This document shows, piece after piece, positions 33,348 to 44,564 of a stretch of 64,000 bases of DNA. Positions within the stretch are counted from its first letter, which is position 1; every line of letters starts with the position of its first letter. A program made the position numbers and the translations under genes. The stretch comes from Hofstenia miamia. Taxonomy: Eukaryota; Xenacoelomorpha; Acoela. Where the stretch lies: NCBI GenBank assembly GCA_004352715.1, contig SCFE01000024.1, positions 1,354,989 to 1,418,988 on the forward strand, read 5' to 3'. Under the pieces are notes generated by a model. That model searched no databases, had not been told where the DNA came from, and saw nothing but the letters and a program-made list of their open reading frames with translations.

Positions 33348-34080
33348 TTAGAAGAGGTGAAGTTTGATTTCGACTTTATGGTTAAGTAATCGGCGAATTT
33401 CTTTGATTGGAATTGCCTCGGCTACCTTTGATGATGTGGCGGCATGGCTTTGATGATGGAGGAAGACTTCTGAGGGAAGATGACCGTAGAGATGTTTGTT
33501 TGAAAATATTTTGCTGGTTTTGAATGATTGAAAGACTGGCTTGATTTGAGTTGAAATGAATTTCTTGTTGAGATTTTTTACTGAGACTTCGAGATTTTTT
33601 GAAAAACTAGCGATATAGGGAACTTTCCAATAAATTGCCTTTTTTTACAAATTGCAGTTTGAGGAGATGGATTAAGGGCAGCATTCGATGAGCGACGGAG
33701 AACATTATCAGGATAACCATTTTGGCGGAGATTTTGAAAGATCGTATCAAAAGCTTCAGTTACTTTTTGATAAGAAGATAATAGGTGGACAGCTCTGGAA
33801 AATAAGTTACGAGGAATAGATAACTTATATTTTTTAGAACAGTAGAAATTGAAGGGGATATATAACCCAGTGTTTGAGGGTTTGATGTAGAGAGAAGCTT
33901 CAAACGAAGAGGAAGCTCGGTGAAAAGAAACATCAAGGAAATTGAGATGACCATTGGTTTCTGTTTCTTGATTAAATTGAATTGAAGGAAGAAATGAGTT
34001 GAGGAAGTGAAGAAATTCGTCAGATTGATTTTGATTGTCCATTAGACAAAAGATATCGTCGACGTATCGCACGTAGAAGA
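33348..34080 (-). pseudogene. Penelope-like element reverse transcriptase and linker, cut by a gap
   Basis: The upstream part is lost in a gap. From 34072 the minus strand reads RYVDDIFCLMDN (motif C with both catalytic Asp), LHFLNSFLPSIQFNQETETN, GHLNFLDVSFHR, LYIKPSNTGLYIPFNF, LSIPRNLFSRAVHL and QNLRQNGYP. These are all PLE reverse transcriptase hallmarks and not those of LINE or LTR enzymes. A frameshift at a run of seven T (33640-33646) is followed by linker sequence in the new frame (KVPYIASFSKNLEVSV, then IKPVFQSFKTSKIFSNKH), ending at TAA 33350-33348. The roughly 45 residues after the linker carry no GIY-YIG motif. A hammerhead-like fold follows. Confidence 0.85.
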
Positions 34081-35080
34081 NNNNNNNNNNNNNNNNNNNN
34101 NNNNNNNNNNNNNNNNNNNNNNNNNNNNNNNNNNNNNNNNNNNNNNNNNNNNNNNNNNNNNNNNNNNNNNNNNNNNNNNNNNNNNNNNNNNNNNNNNNNN
34201 NNNNNNNNNNNNNNNNNNNNNNNNNNNNNNNNNNNNNNNNNNNNNNNNNNNNNNNNNNNNNNNNNNNNNNNNNNNNNNNNNNNNNNNNNNNNNNNNNNNN
34301 NNNNNNNNNNNNNNNNNNNNNNNNNNNNNNNNNNNNNNNNNNNNNNNNNNNNNNNNNNNNNNNNNNNNNNNNNNNNNNNNNNNNNNNNNNNNNNNNNNNN
34401 NNNNNNNNNNNNNNNNNNNNNNNNNNNNNNNNNNNNNNNNNNNNNNNNNNNNNNNNNNNNNNNNNNNNNNNNNNNNNNNNNNNNNNNNNNNNNNNNNNNN
34501 NNNNNNNNNNNNNNNNNNNNNNNNNNNNNNNNNNNNNNNNNNNNNNNNNNNNNNNNNNNNNNNNNNNNNNNNNNNNNNNNNNNNNNNNNNNNNNNNNNNN
34601 NNNNNNNNNNNNNNNNNNNNNNNNNNNNNNNNNNNNNNNNNNNNNNNNNNNNNNNNNNNNNNNNNNNNNNNNNNNNNNNNNNNNNNNNNNNNNNNNNNNN
34701 NNNNNNNNNNNNNNNNNNNNNNNNNNNNNNNNNNNNNNNNNNNNNNNNNNNNNNNNNNNNNNNNNNNNNNNNNNNNNNNNNNNNNNNNNNNNNNNNNNNN
34801 NNNNNNNNNNNNNNNNNNNNNNNNNNNNNNNNNNNNNNNNNNNNNNNNNNNNNNNNNNNNNNNNNNNNNNNNNNNNNNNNNNNNNNNNNNNNNNNNNNNN
34901 NNNNNNNNNNNNNNNNNNNNNNNNNNNNNNNNNNNNNNNNNNNNNNNNNNNNNNNNNNNNNNNNNNNNNNNNNNNNNNNNNNNNNNNNNNNNNNNNNNNN
35001 NNNNNNNNNNNNNNNNNNNNNNNNNNNNNNNNNNNNNNNNNNNNNNNNNNNNNNNNNNNNNNNNNNNNNNNNNNNNNNNN
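34081..35080. other. Assembly gap of exactly 1000 N
   Basis: A round length suggests a placeholder or estimate. It should contain the 5' part of the PLE on the minus strand, because TA repeats reappear at 35089-35108. Confidence 0.99.
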
Positions 35081-35088
35081 CGTGCACT

Positions 35089-35108
35089 ATATATATATAT
35101 ATATATAT
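35089..35108. repeat. (TA)n tract at the far side of the PLE
   Basis: TA run right after the gap. With the tract at 33180-33200 it brackets the PLE. Confidence 0.85.
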
Positions 35109-35288
35109 GCTAAGTTGGTTTCTACAAAACAAAATGTAAATTTACTATTTAATTGCACTTATTGAAATCGTGCAGTAGATAAATTAAATATTTCTCTTTG
35201 AAAATATATACCGAGTAATCAAACATTATTTCACATAGTCGTGTAAATTTCTTTAAATATTTTGTCATTTTTGAAACATTTTTAAACT

Positions 35289-35486
35289 GTGCGGAAGGTT
35301 TATCCACATATAAAGAAACAGTTAGTTTGGTGTTTTAAAAAACGGTTTCTCCTTTTAAACAGAAACCAACCTCTTAAGGTTAATCATCAATTGATTTCAG
35401 ATTGCTTTGATGATCCGTTTGAAAATTTTAAAGAATCCATAAACAATCCTAAAAAAATTTCTAGACAGTTTAAGTTTAATGTTTGA
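35289..35486 (+). repeat. Unclassified repeat-derived coding fragment (HIKKQL family)
   Basis: The open frame reads VYPHIKKQLVWCFKKRF and ends ENFKESINNPKKISRQFKFN before a stop. Related sequence at 31.7 kb shares HIKKQL. A weaker echo of the end (aatcctaaaaaattccgagc) lies near 59910. Function unknown; probably a mobile-element fragment. Confidence 0.3.
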
Positions 35487-35942
35487 CTATTGACTGTCTG
35501 CTTGCAAAATTTTACAGTAGAATCCTTAATGGAGATAATTATTGTTTGCGTTGTTGATCAAATTTCGTGTATAATATAACTAGGGAAGTACAAACACTCT
35601 TTGTTAGACATTAGAATGACAGATTTATCATTTCACGAATGCTAATTAATATTCTCAATTTAACATTTGCTATCAAACTATAGCCTTACGCACTTGGTTA
35701 AGCGCGCATACAATACTAGGTATTCTAGTTGCTACGTGGAACTTGATGCAAATATTGTTACCGCCACATATGCAAACAAAAGCACTTTGTGTGTGAATCA
35801 TTCACTTTCACAAAAAACACTGAAAGTTAGTTTTATAATCTTTTAAATGAATCTTTGTTATTGATTTCATAATATCTAAATGTGATCACCCACCCTACTG
35901 GGTAGAATTCACTTTTTTACCACTCTGGTCATCAGCAGGCTT

Positions 35943-36004
35943 CTGTGGAGGGAGGGCGGGGGGCTCAGGAGAACGCTTAGCCCCCCGTCCCCCCACACCT
36001 ACAG
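35943..36004. repeat. G/C-rich hairpin with G-quadruplex motif
   Basis: In otherwise AT-rich DNA, GGAGGGAGGGCGGGGGG (35947-35963) is followed 15 bases later by CCCCCCGTCCCCCC. The arms can pair imperfectly (ctgtgg... with ...cctacag). The G arm alone fits a G-quadruplex pattern. Confidence 0.6.
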
Positions 36005-36541
36005 AGAAACTACATAGAACAACTATGAATCTTGTACGGCTAAGTTGTTTATGGTCTCAATTATAAATTTGACTCTTAATATCTACTGAGCATTGTAATT
36101 GGCCTAATGTGTCAGTCCATCAAGGCTGCCACAATAAAATAACGTATTTAAAACAAAACTGCAGTCTCCAATGGCTATTTAACTCAATAAAATTCCTACT
36201 TCCCGTCCCTTCTTCCAAAATTTATAATTTTTATTACATAATAATTTTGTGCTATTGGAAAACCTGAGTTTGATTTTTTGTGCTATGAGATTGACATATA
36301 CATGTATGGCTTTTTGTGAAGAGCGTGCATACGGGCACTTGGAGCATCCCCCCATTGCTTAGGAATCATTTTTATGTTGTTATATCTTGGTACCCCGTAA
36401 ATGTGTAGGCCTAACATAGGTTTTGTGTTTTCTTCGTTTGCATTTACGTGGGCTTATTTCTTTCTTTATTTACTAGGACAATAATTGAAGACATGTGGCA
36501 ATTTAGCCTAGCCAGTGTGTCAATTCTTTTGTGTTTTAGTT

Positions 36542-37290
36542 ATGACTACTTCACCACAATCCAAAAAATGAAAGCCACGTGATATTGCGAGTTTTTTCAT
36601 AAGATCTACGAATACCACTAAGGCTGAAACAACAAGGCCTGGTCTACATGTTGTTGATGGTTCCGAAGTTCAGACCCCTGCTGATGATGACATCGAGTCA
36701 TCTTGTTCGAAAATACGTGGACAATCAGCTGAGACTAGAATGGAACCAGCACCGCTTGATGTTGTAGTGCAATGGCCACCGTGTTAGACAAAGGAACAGT
36801 AGGGTTATTTCCTTATAACCTACAGTTGGATCTTCTGTCGTAATAAATATATTGGGTGTAGAATTTGCAGTGATGCCATTAGTTTAGGCATTGATAAGAG
36901 TGGAAGATGTGTCGTGTTTGTCCTTCTTCAAACGGCAAATCTATAGCTCAGAAGTCTCTCAGGAAGAAAATTCTCAAGCACAATGATTGCCAGAGTCACA
37001 AAAGGCGTAAAGGTGTTTGGAGTACGTCGGGAAGAGGCTTTTTGAAAAGTGTGTAACGAGAGGCTGTCCACCTCAAGTTACCTTATACCAAATGCAGTTG
37101 ACACACTTAGTACAGTCTATACTAAAAATTTTTTTGGAAAAGTATTTTTGATAGTAAGAAAGAGCACCTACATAAAATTTTACCAAAGAACCTCTGGTCA
37201 TCATATGTTTTGGTGGTGTTTGGTGTTGATTAAATTGCTTTCCTCTTCTGTCAGAAAACGTTTCAATTGTTACTGATGAGTTTCAAATTA
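36542..37290 (+). pseudogene. hAT-like transposase N-terminus (KIAA1586/C17orf113-like), degenerate
   Basis: The plus strand starts MTTSPQSKK, then after a stop KPRDIASFFIRSTNTTKAE and an acidic spacer. A later frame has NKYIGCRICSDAISLGIDKS and KSLRKKILKHNDCQSHKRRK. The pattern of a cysteine-pair zinc-finger-like segment followed by SLRKKI..H....H is characteristic of the N-terminal region of a group of hAT-derived proteins. Several stops and frameshifts are present and no catalytic domain was found downstream. Family placement is from memory of the motif pattern. Confidence 0.45.
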
Positions 37291-39742
37291 AGAGCGCACT
37301 CTCACCATTGAAATCTAAATATAAATTTAACAGCTAATTATTCTGGCAAGAAGCTATTAAGATGAGATGAAATTTGCTATTTTAACCTTTCAATTATTAC
37401 AATTCTTAATTGACGAGAAGAATATATTGTTCTATAGTGCAGAGTACATTTTTTATTTGATTAACATGTGTCAATATTCCCGCTAGATTTCATTTAAATT
37501 TTTTAATCTCTCACTGAATAGTTTTTTTTCATTGCCCTAATGATACACTTTAATCGCTTATTTTTCCTTGTGCTTTAGTATACTCCGGAGCGACTCTTTG
37601 CAACAACTGCAAAATGGGGGATGCCACAAACTAAAGAAGAACGTAACAAAGGTAGTGTATTTTTTACAATACTGATCAACAAATTTTTAAACCTAAACGA
37701 GATGCTAGGCTTTGTTTTTGCTAATTATCGTATGAGATGCAGAAGATCACATTGACGAAGAACTACATTTAGTAAATGAACGATATCTTGACAATTTAGT
37801 TTGACATAACATACCTAGTATTGGCATCATTATCGTTCGCACCAATAAAATTGTACGCAAAATTTCTTGGAAATTTTAAGCCTTGTATTTGCTTTATAGT
37901 TCCCTAATTTCGATTTTAAATTATTATTAAGGAGCGTGAGAATTAGTAGATAATGACAACTCTAGACTTCAGGATCTTATTTTCTTTAAACTTTAATAAT
38001 ACATTTTCTATATATATACTGAAATTTTCTCATAAGCAAGACTTATTTAGAATGTAAAGAATAAATAAATAAATTTGAAAATGGGTTCAGTTAATCGTTT
38101 TGCATAGCGATACCGACAGTGTTTGTCAATGACAAGGAATTGTGTCCATTTGTGCGAGCTGTGCGTACTGATTTACTAATGGTTTAACTTCGCGATTGCA
38201 TTCCAATTAATGATTAAAATTAAATATTTTCTTTAAAGTTTGTTAAGAACAATACTATGTAGCACCTGGTTTTTAACACCCCCTTAATTGTGCAAAGGCG
38301 TGCTCAGTTACTCGCCGGTGTGGACATTTCAAGTGTATGCAGTCTAAGAATGCATATAATTAAATTTTGTCGCTTCCTATTGTTTAATTTGCAATGAATA
38401 CTTTGCAATCATTCTTTTTAATACTATTCCGAGGGTGGGTAAAACTACCCACCCCTCTTATTCATAACTCGCAGAAAAATGTATACTTGCTTGAAATTTT
38501 CTGACTTTTATTATTAATCTATTACGCACAATTCTGCCAAATTTTAGGAGGTAGCGATGTGTACCTCCGAAACTATGAACAATTTGTCGGAACTACCTGA
38601 CGGAAATGCTAAAATCTAGTTACTAAAACTTGCTGCCAATTTCTTGGAGGTGGCTAAAATTTTGATGGTTTCAAGTATTTCGACCTATTTCTATACAATA
38701 AATCCATAGAAATAGTGCAATTTCACTCCAATTTTCAAGTAAAAATCGCTATTTTTGTTGATTTAGCATGAAAAAGCTGACATCATTACAGTAATATGAA
38801 CTTTGTTTCAGAAATGAAAATTTCAAATCATGATCTAATTCAAATTTAAGCTATTATCGAATTATCATACTGATTAACTTTTGCTGAAATATCAAGCGTC
38901 GTAGCTGGTTATTCAGTTCATTATATTGAAAAACATCAAAATTTAATTACGCAAAATTAATGATGCTTTTTTTTAGTAAATCCTGCCAATTTAGCTATTC
39001 ATGCTTATCGATAAGAAATTCGATTTAACTTCCGAATGCTGCTCATTGACATAAATAATACGTCATAAAATATACATCTGTGAAACGTATTATATAGTGG
39101 CGCTCAATCCGAATATAGCATAGCTTTTTATTTTTTTGTAAGTTCAACAATTTAAATAAATGCAGGTACTGTACATACTGAACAAGCTGTTTACAGTCTA
39201 CCCCCATAGTTTTTAGCTGTGCCATATCTGGTTTCATCTTAGTATACAATATAAAATTATGGTTTTCAAATTTCTTTTAATATTTACTTAATTTTATCGT
39301 AGTTTTATCCGAATCTTATTCAATATATTAATGAATGGCTACAACTTGCTAAAAGCACCATTAATACAAAACGAATTGAATTTATGTAACTGATTGGATT
39401 TATTGTGATTTCGGTATTCATCAAACAATATTTTAGTTGAACGAGAACGAAGAGAAAAATTAACGTCTGCCATTCTTCTTTTGCAGTCCCATCTGCCTAA
39501 GAATGTCAATCCACAATCCCCATTGTTTGAATGCAAAAAGCCTGTAAGTCATTACTTATTTTAACGGCACATGTGTAGCTTTTACTGTAAAACTTTTTAG
39601 TGCATAGTTTTTATATCTAGCATTTACTTTTCACATTAGCTTTAGGATAAAAGATTCATTCAAAGATGATAGTATTTAGTTTTTTGATAACTGTAAATAG
39701 AATTAATTGCTAAGTTTTGTTTCTGTTTTCTTAGCAATTTAA
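37291..39742. other. AT-rich intergenic DNA
   Basis: No gene, RNA gene or bounded element recognised in 2.4 kb. Confidence 0.35.
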
Positions 39743-39894
39743 GGCCGCGCGCAAACGATACAACTTTTATTGCTAAATCAATTGATAATTGATAAGAAAC
39801 CACATTGGGGATTTCAAATTATTTTAAAAGTATCCTATCACATTGCTCGCTATAATTGGCTTAGAAACGAAAGTTGTATCGTTTGTGCCCTACC
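39743..39894. mobile_element. PIF/Harbinger-type MITE, 152 bp
   Basis: The left end ggccgcgcgcaaacgataca and the right end tgtatcgtttgtgccctacc are inverted repeats, identical over CAAACGATACAACTTT. The trinucleotide TAA flanks both sides (39740-39742 and 39895-39897). A GG-starting terminal repeat with a 3-bp TAA/TTA duplication fits PIF/Harbinger. No coding capacity. Confidence 0.7.
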
Positions 39895-40779
39895 TAAGAC
39901 TCGCAACAGTTTTGGGATAAATCGTAGGTTTTGAGACTAGCCCAAGTTCTTGCGCAAGATCCAAGACCTAATACCAAAATCTAGAAACCCAGGATTTACG
40001 TTAAAATAAAAAATGTTGTAGGAAAAATTTTATTGCAATTATTCTAAAAATAGAAACGTGTCCCTGCCACTCCATACTGTAAGTTTCTCCAGTTCTGGTA
40101 TACTCTGCACGTGTTGCCTTCATCTCTTCCGTCATCTTTTGGCGATTTTTGTACACAATTGCTTTCATTGAATCGCTTTGTACCAACTTAAATTGAATAC
40201 TCAACAGACAATGTTGGTGCGCTGTGTCGTCGATATAGCCTATGGTTAATATTTTTAAAATTTATTGAAAATAATACCTCTTGGGTAGGACCTAAGATAA
40301 TCCAAGTCCCAAGGCCCAACTCTGCTCGCAATGTAAATTCCTTAACCATTTGTTCAATGGCTAGCTTAGAATGTGTGTTAGACATAGGCATATTTACACT
40401 AGTTAGGTCGAGGCATGACACTACCTAAAAATTTCGGGCTGCATTTTTAAATATATATGGATAGAAAATCCACAAAAATGTCCATAAATCGTTTTGTTAG
40501 TAGAGTTAGGCAGAGTTCATCTGACGAATTAGACTGAATGTTCATTATGATGTTTCTAGGATGCCTAGCAGATCAAAGCAATTGTAATTTTCATTTCGCG
40601 GTTATTCCTTCTGGTTAATACGTAGCGCTTAATTCTTATGCAACACAATGAATTTTAAACAGCCATTTTACATCATCGAAGGCTATTGAGCAATGTACTT
40701 TTAAAGTAAAAATATACACAGTACAAGATGTTAACACTGTTAGTCTGGATTTTCATAAGTACAAAATCCAACTATGGTC

Positions 40780-41320
40780 AGCCATCATGCTTTATTCCAA
40801 AATCCCTGTCAACGAACTTCCATAGTGTGAATATCTTTGTGAAAGTGTTCCTTTTGCTCGTTATTTCTGCACTAAGGTTTTTTGGGGACGAAATCTAAAT
40901 GGGAATGTAGGAAGTGCATTTTCAAAGGCATTCAACACTCCATTTTTATATGCATCGAGTAGTTTCTTAATTCCATCCTTATATGTATGACACCTGTTAT
41001 TCCCAGAAAATTAGCGCATATCAATTTGAAAGCCAACCAAGATTTCAATTCTAGCGGACAGCGAGTCATTCAAATTCCATGTCAATTAATAACTCTCAGA
41101 TTTGAGTTCCAACAAATATTATCTCTTTCAATAGAGTGTACACCATCATCTGGAGCAATTGGAATAGGCAATTCTTCACCATGTTGCACTAGTCTACGTG
41201 CTGAATCCGTGGTTGTATAACAATCTTGTGGTTGTCTTTTGTCGAAAATCCTTTTACATACACACCTTAAAAAATATAAGTCATGATGGTCTTTTGGCTC
41301 TCTCCATATCATGGGTATGG
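40780..41320 (-). pseudogene. Decayed copy of a repetitive invertebrate protein family (WREPKDH)
   Basis: The minus strand at 41312-41082 reads MIWREPKDHHDLYFLRCVCK, then SARRLVQHGEELPIPIAPDD. Nearer 40850-40800 it has EQKEHFHKDIHTMEV and QGFWNKA. These match, in order, a multi-copy family of uncharacterised proteins in invertebrate genomes with FWREP.DH..DCYFC, SA.RPV.H.EELPVP and ERFHQDI..ME.RYQG.W signatures. Stops and frameshifts show it is dead. The family behaves like a mobile element, but I do not know its class. Confidence 0.5.
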
Positions 41321-43884
41321 CAAACGCCCAATTAAATTCTCTTTTTGCTTACACAATTGTGCCATTTTATTAAGGTTACCTGTAGCTTATGTGTAAAATT
41401 ACCACATATGGGTCTATAGCAAAACTCATCTGGGTGAGTTTTGCATTCTCGAGAATGCTAATTAATAGCAGATGGTTTGAAACACCCCCAGAATATCTCA
41501 CACAAAAGTAGTCAGTCAGACTATAGATATGCATGAAAATACGTAAATAAACAAGAACATACTAGGCCATAGACCAGATAATATGAACCCTATAAAATAT
41601 TTTGACGTTATATCTTTAGCACATATGTTACCCGTAAAATTAAATTAGATTAGTTCAGAATAATTTTCAAAAGATAGTAATTTGATTATATCAAATGGGT
41701 AAATCTGTGTATTTAACAAATATGGCTTCATCATAAGAACTATGCATGCTAAAGAAAATATGATTGCAGTTCTGTAATCAGCGTCCCAAATGCAATTTAG
41801 GACACACTGAAAATACGTTGTTGGGCAGTTATTCTTAGTGTAAAAATGGCAACTGCGTCTTGATCGACAACAAACTTTTAATGCAATAATATTTATTTGT
41901 TAGATGTTAGTGTAATTTTAATGTTGGAGATTCTGTGTTGGATGCGCTTGGTTTGATAAGAGCCGCTCAATTAAATTTGTGCGTTTAATATTGCAACGTT
42001 AGTTAGGCTCCACTTGGTCATTTTTGGTGGAAAGCTTTCGGAAATGTGAGTTACTCTAGTTATGTACCAATCAACAACTGCTATCTTTGTATTTTGTTTT
42101 CAGAAAGTTTGTTACCAGATTATGTACATTTTAATGCTGACCATTTTGATTTTTTTGCTTTTCTTAATACCGAATGCTTTTAAAGGTTTCATACATGTTT
42201 CATTGCCATTAGTATGCTTTTTTATATTCATAAGTGCCCTTCCCTTTTAAATTATACAATATTTTGTACAAATATAATAAATAAATATGTTTAATACAAA
42301 ATAACGTCCAATAAAATAGACAAATTCAAATTTCAAATGATAAATAATGTACAATCAAGGCCTCGATGAAATATTGCGCTGCGTAGCTTCATTGGCTGTC
42401 ACAAATTGCAGTCTATTCAACTACTATGTCAGTCTCAGCCACTCTTTCATCGGCTATCTTCAGGGCCTTGCACCAAGATTTCTTTCTAAACGCAGTACAA
42501 TTGAGTAACCCTATATAAAAAATCCCACATTATATATTTTAGTCATAGTTTGCCTTACAATGTATATGTAAAAGCATAAATATATTTGGTGCATACATGG
42601 CTAACCCTATGCCCAACGATGTTTAGGTCGGGTCACTCTTTCACACATTTGGTGAAGTCAAGCCAGACTTATTAGTCTTAGTAGATATTATTATAGGTCA
42701 CATTTGATCATACTTATCTCAATCAGACAAAAATCAACAAAAAATATTGAATTTGTTTACAGAAAATAGCATAAAAATGAAGCGGTTATTATTTTAGTTG
42801 ACAATTTCTGGAAGTATGAACGTTAATCTTCTTCTGTTAAAATGAAGAAATCCTGCGTGGATGCGCTTCGATGATTTATTGTGCTTGATGCCAGTTTTGC
42901 TAGTAGGACTGTTGCATCTTCAATATACACTGGCTTTGAATGACCGGTTATACGCCTGAAAATTTGAATCTTACTTTCAATCCATTGAAAGAGCTATCAA
43001 AGTAGTAACTGAAAGTAGCAAGCTTGCTTGACGACATGATCGTGTTAACCCCCTATTTCACTTCCGTTACTTTTGAGTAACAAATCGCTTTGTCCACATT
43101 GTTGAAGAATTTTAACCAAGCACTACTAAAAATATTGAAAGCCTTTTACATTGTTGGGTCCGCTTATGCAATGATCAAGGCTTATACTAGAACTTATTCT
43201 TGTGCCTGTTTGCCCGAAGTACATGCAAATAAGATTTTTTTCAATGAGAAATCCCATTTTCGTAAAAATACTCAAATTTAATGTTTTGACGATTTTTCGA
43301 CTGATTGAGATAAGTATGGTAACATTAAAAAATAACGTTAAAAAACTACATTCATAATTATTTTACTTTAATAGTATTTAATTTAATCAAACAGGAATTT
43401 TTAATTTTTGATATTTTTGGATTTTCTCAAAAATGTCAGTCATTTTCGCTCATTAATATTCGACCAATTTGACTGAAATTTTGCATGAAGAACTTTTTTA
43501 CCCCCAGTTACCCAAAAAACATAAGAAGCAAATCGAAATTCAAAAAATTATTTTTTACGATCTACCCTAGTACATATGACGGTTCACAGGTAATTATCAT
43601 GACTGTAACAAAACTTGTTTTGGCTATTAATGATATTGAATAAAATTGTTTTTAGCCGTTACTTAAGTAAGTATTTCAGAACAAGCAAAGAACAAAATTT
43701 TATTGAACCAATTCCAACCTTCTTGTACGATTCTTATCAGGATACTTTTGCCATTTTTTCTGAAAAAAATAGTCGGCTGTAACTTTTTTGCACTGTTTGA
43801 GGACTGACCGTCATTGCTAATGTTTGCTGTTCTTGCAATATTCTAATGGATAATTGCAAATACAATCGATACTTACAATTGTCT

Positions 43885-43968
<84 letters not shown>

Positions 43969-44470
43969 GCGTAATCATGTATGAAAACCGACACCAGTTT
44001 TTAGTACCAGGATGTCCTCATGTCTACAATTTTGTAATGCTAATATTGTTGGGCAATTTAAAAGGTATTATCGAAGACGGTCAGATTGCAAGCATCTCGG
44101 AGGTTATTTTAGGGCATTTAATTTTTTTATGTAAAACTTTTATGAAGTTCTTTTTGCAACATGTGTTTACGGCAAGCATTCTATCAATATGTTTTGCTAA
44201 TATTTACAAAATACCGAAGACTAAGAATTCGTGTTTGCAAAAGTATGGAGTCAGTTTCAAAACTTATTTGAAACGTTCTTAAACATTTATATTTATATCC
44301 ACTTATTTTGTCCGTTGCAAAATACACGTTTTATTTGTAATACACTTTTTCACACAAGAACCTTTTTGCTAATATCTGCATGAAGTGTCTACAGTATTGA
44401 TCAGGAATCTTCCTAGCACTTTGAAATTTGCTTGCCGCGCTGAAGGATTTAATTTCTGCTACCTTTTGAT
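41321..44470. other. AT-rich intergenic DNA with a long (TA)n tract
   Basis: No gene is recognised. A TA-rich microsatellite of about 74 bp lies at 43889-43962. A less AT-rich patch at 42355-42480 has frames with no known motif. Confidence 0.4.
43889..43962. repeat. (TA)n microsatellite with one interruption
   Basis: About 74 bp of AT dinucleotides broken once by a C (atacatat). Frames rich in Ile-Tyr here are an artefact. Confidence 0.95.
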
Positions 44471-44474
44471 ACCT

Positions 44475-44480
44475 TTTATT
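44475..44480 (-). terminator. Candidate polyadenylation signal of the rough-like gene
   Basis: AATAAA on the minus strand about 85 bases after the proposed stop codon. It supports the TAA at 44567-44565 as the true end of the protein. Confidence 0.5.
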
Positions 44481-44564
44481 ACTGATTGACAATTTCTGGT
44501 TATAGGGATAAGCTTAATGTCAATATACGTGTTATAAGTTTTGATATTTGAAGTTTTAAAGTGT

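Noticed and set aside
35905-35942. CTGATGA followed by CCAGAGTGG on the minus strand as another hammerhead
   Set aside because: The stem II is only three pairs, GAAA is replaced by TAAA, no mini stem III or stem I pairing is seen, and no PLE coding sequence is beside it.
42062-42250. Hydrophobic 62-codon frame as a membrane protein
   Set aside because: T-rich DNA readily yields Phe/Leu/Ile runs; no signal, splice context or homology is visible.
42355-42480. Less AT-rich patch with partial frames on both strands as an exon
   Set aside because: The frames are short, contain stops, and match no family I know; no splice-site support.
44044-44282. Hydrophobic plus-strand frame ending near 44282 as a small membrane protein
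   Set aside because: It begins in a TA microsatellite and shows no conserved feature; AT-rich codons give chance hydrophobic stretches.
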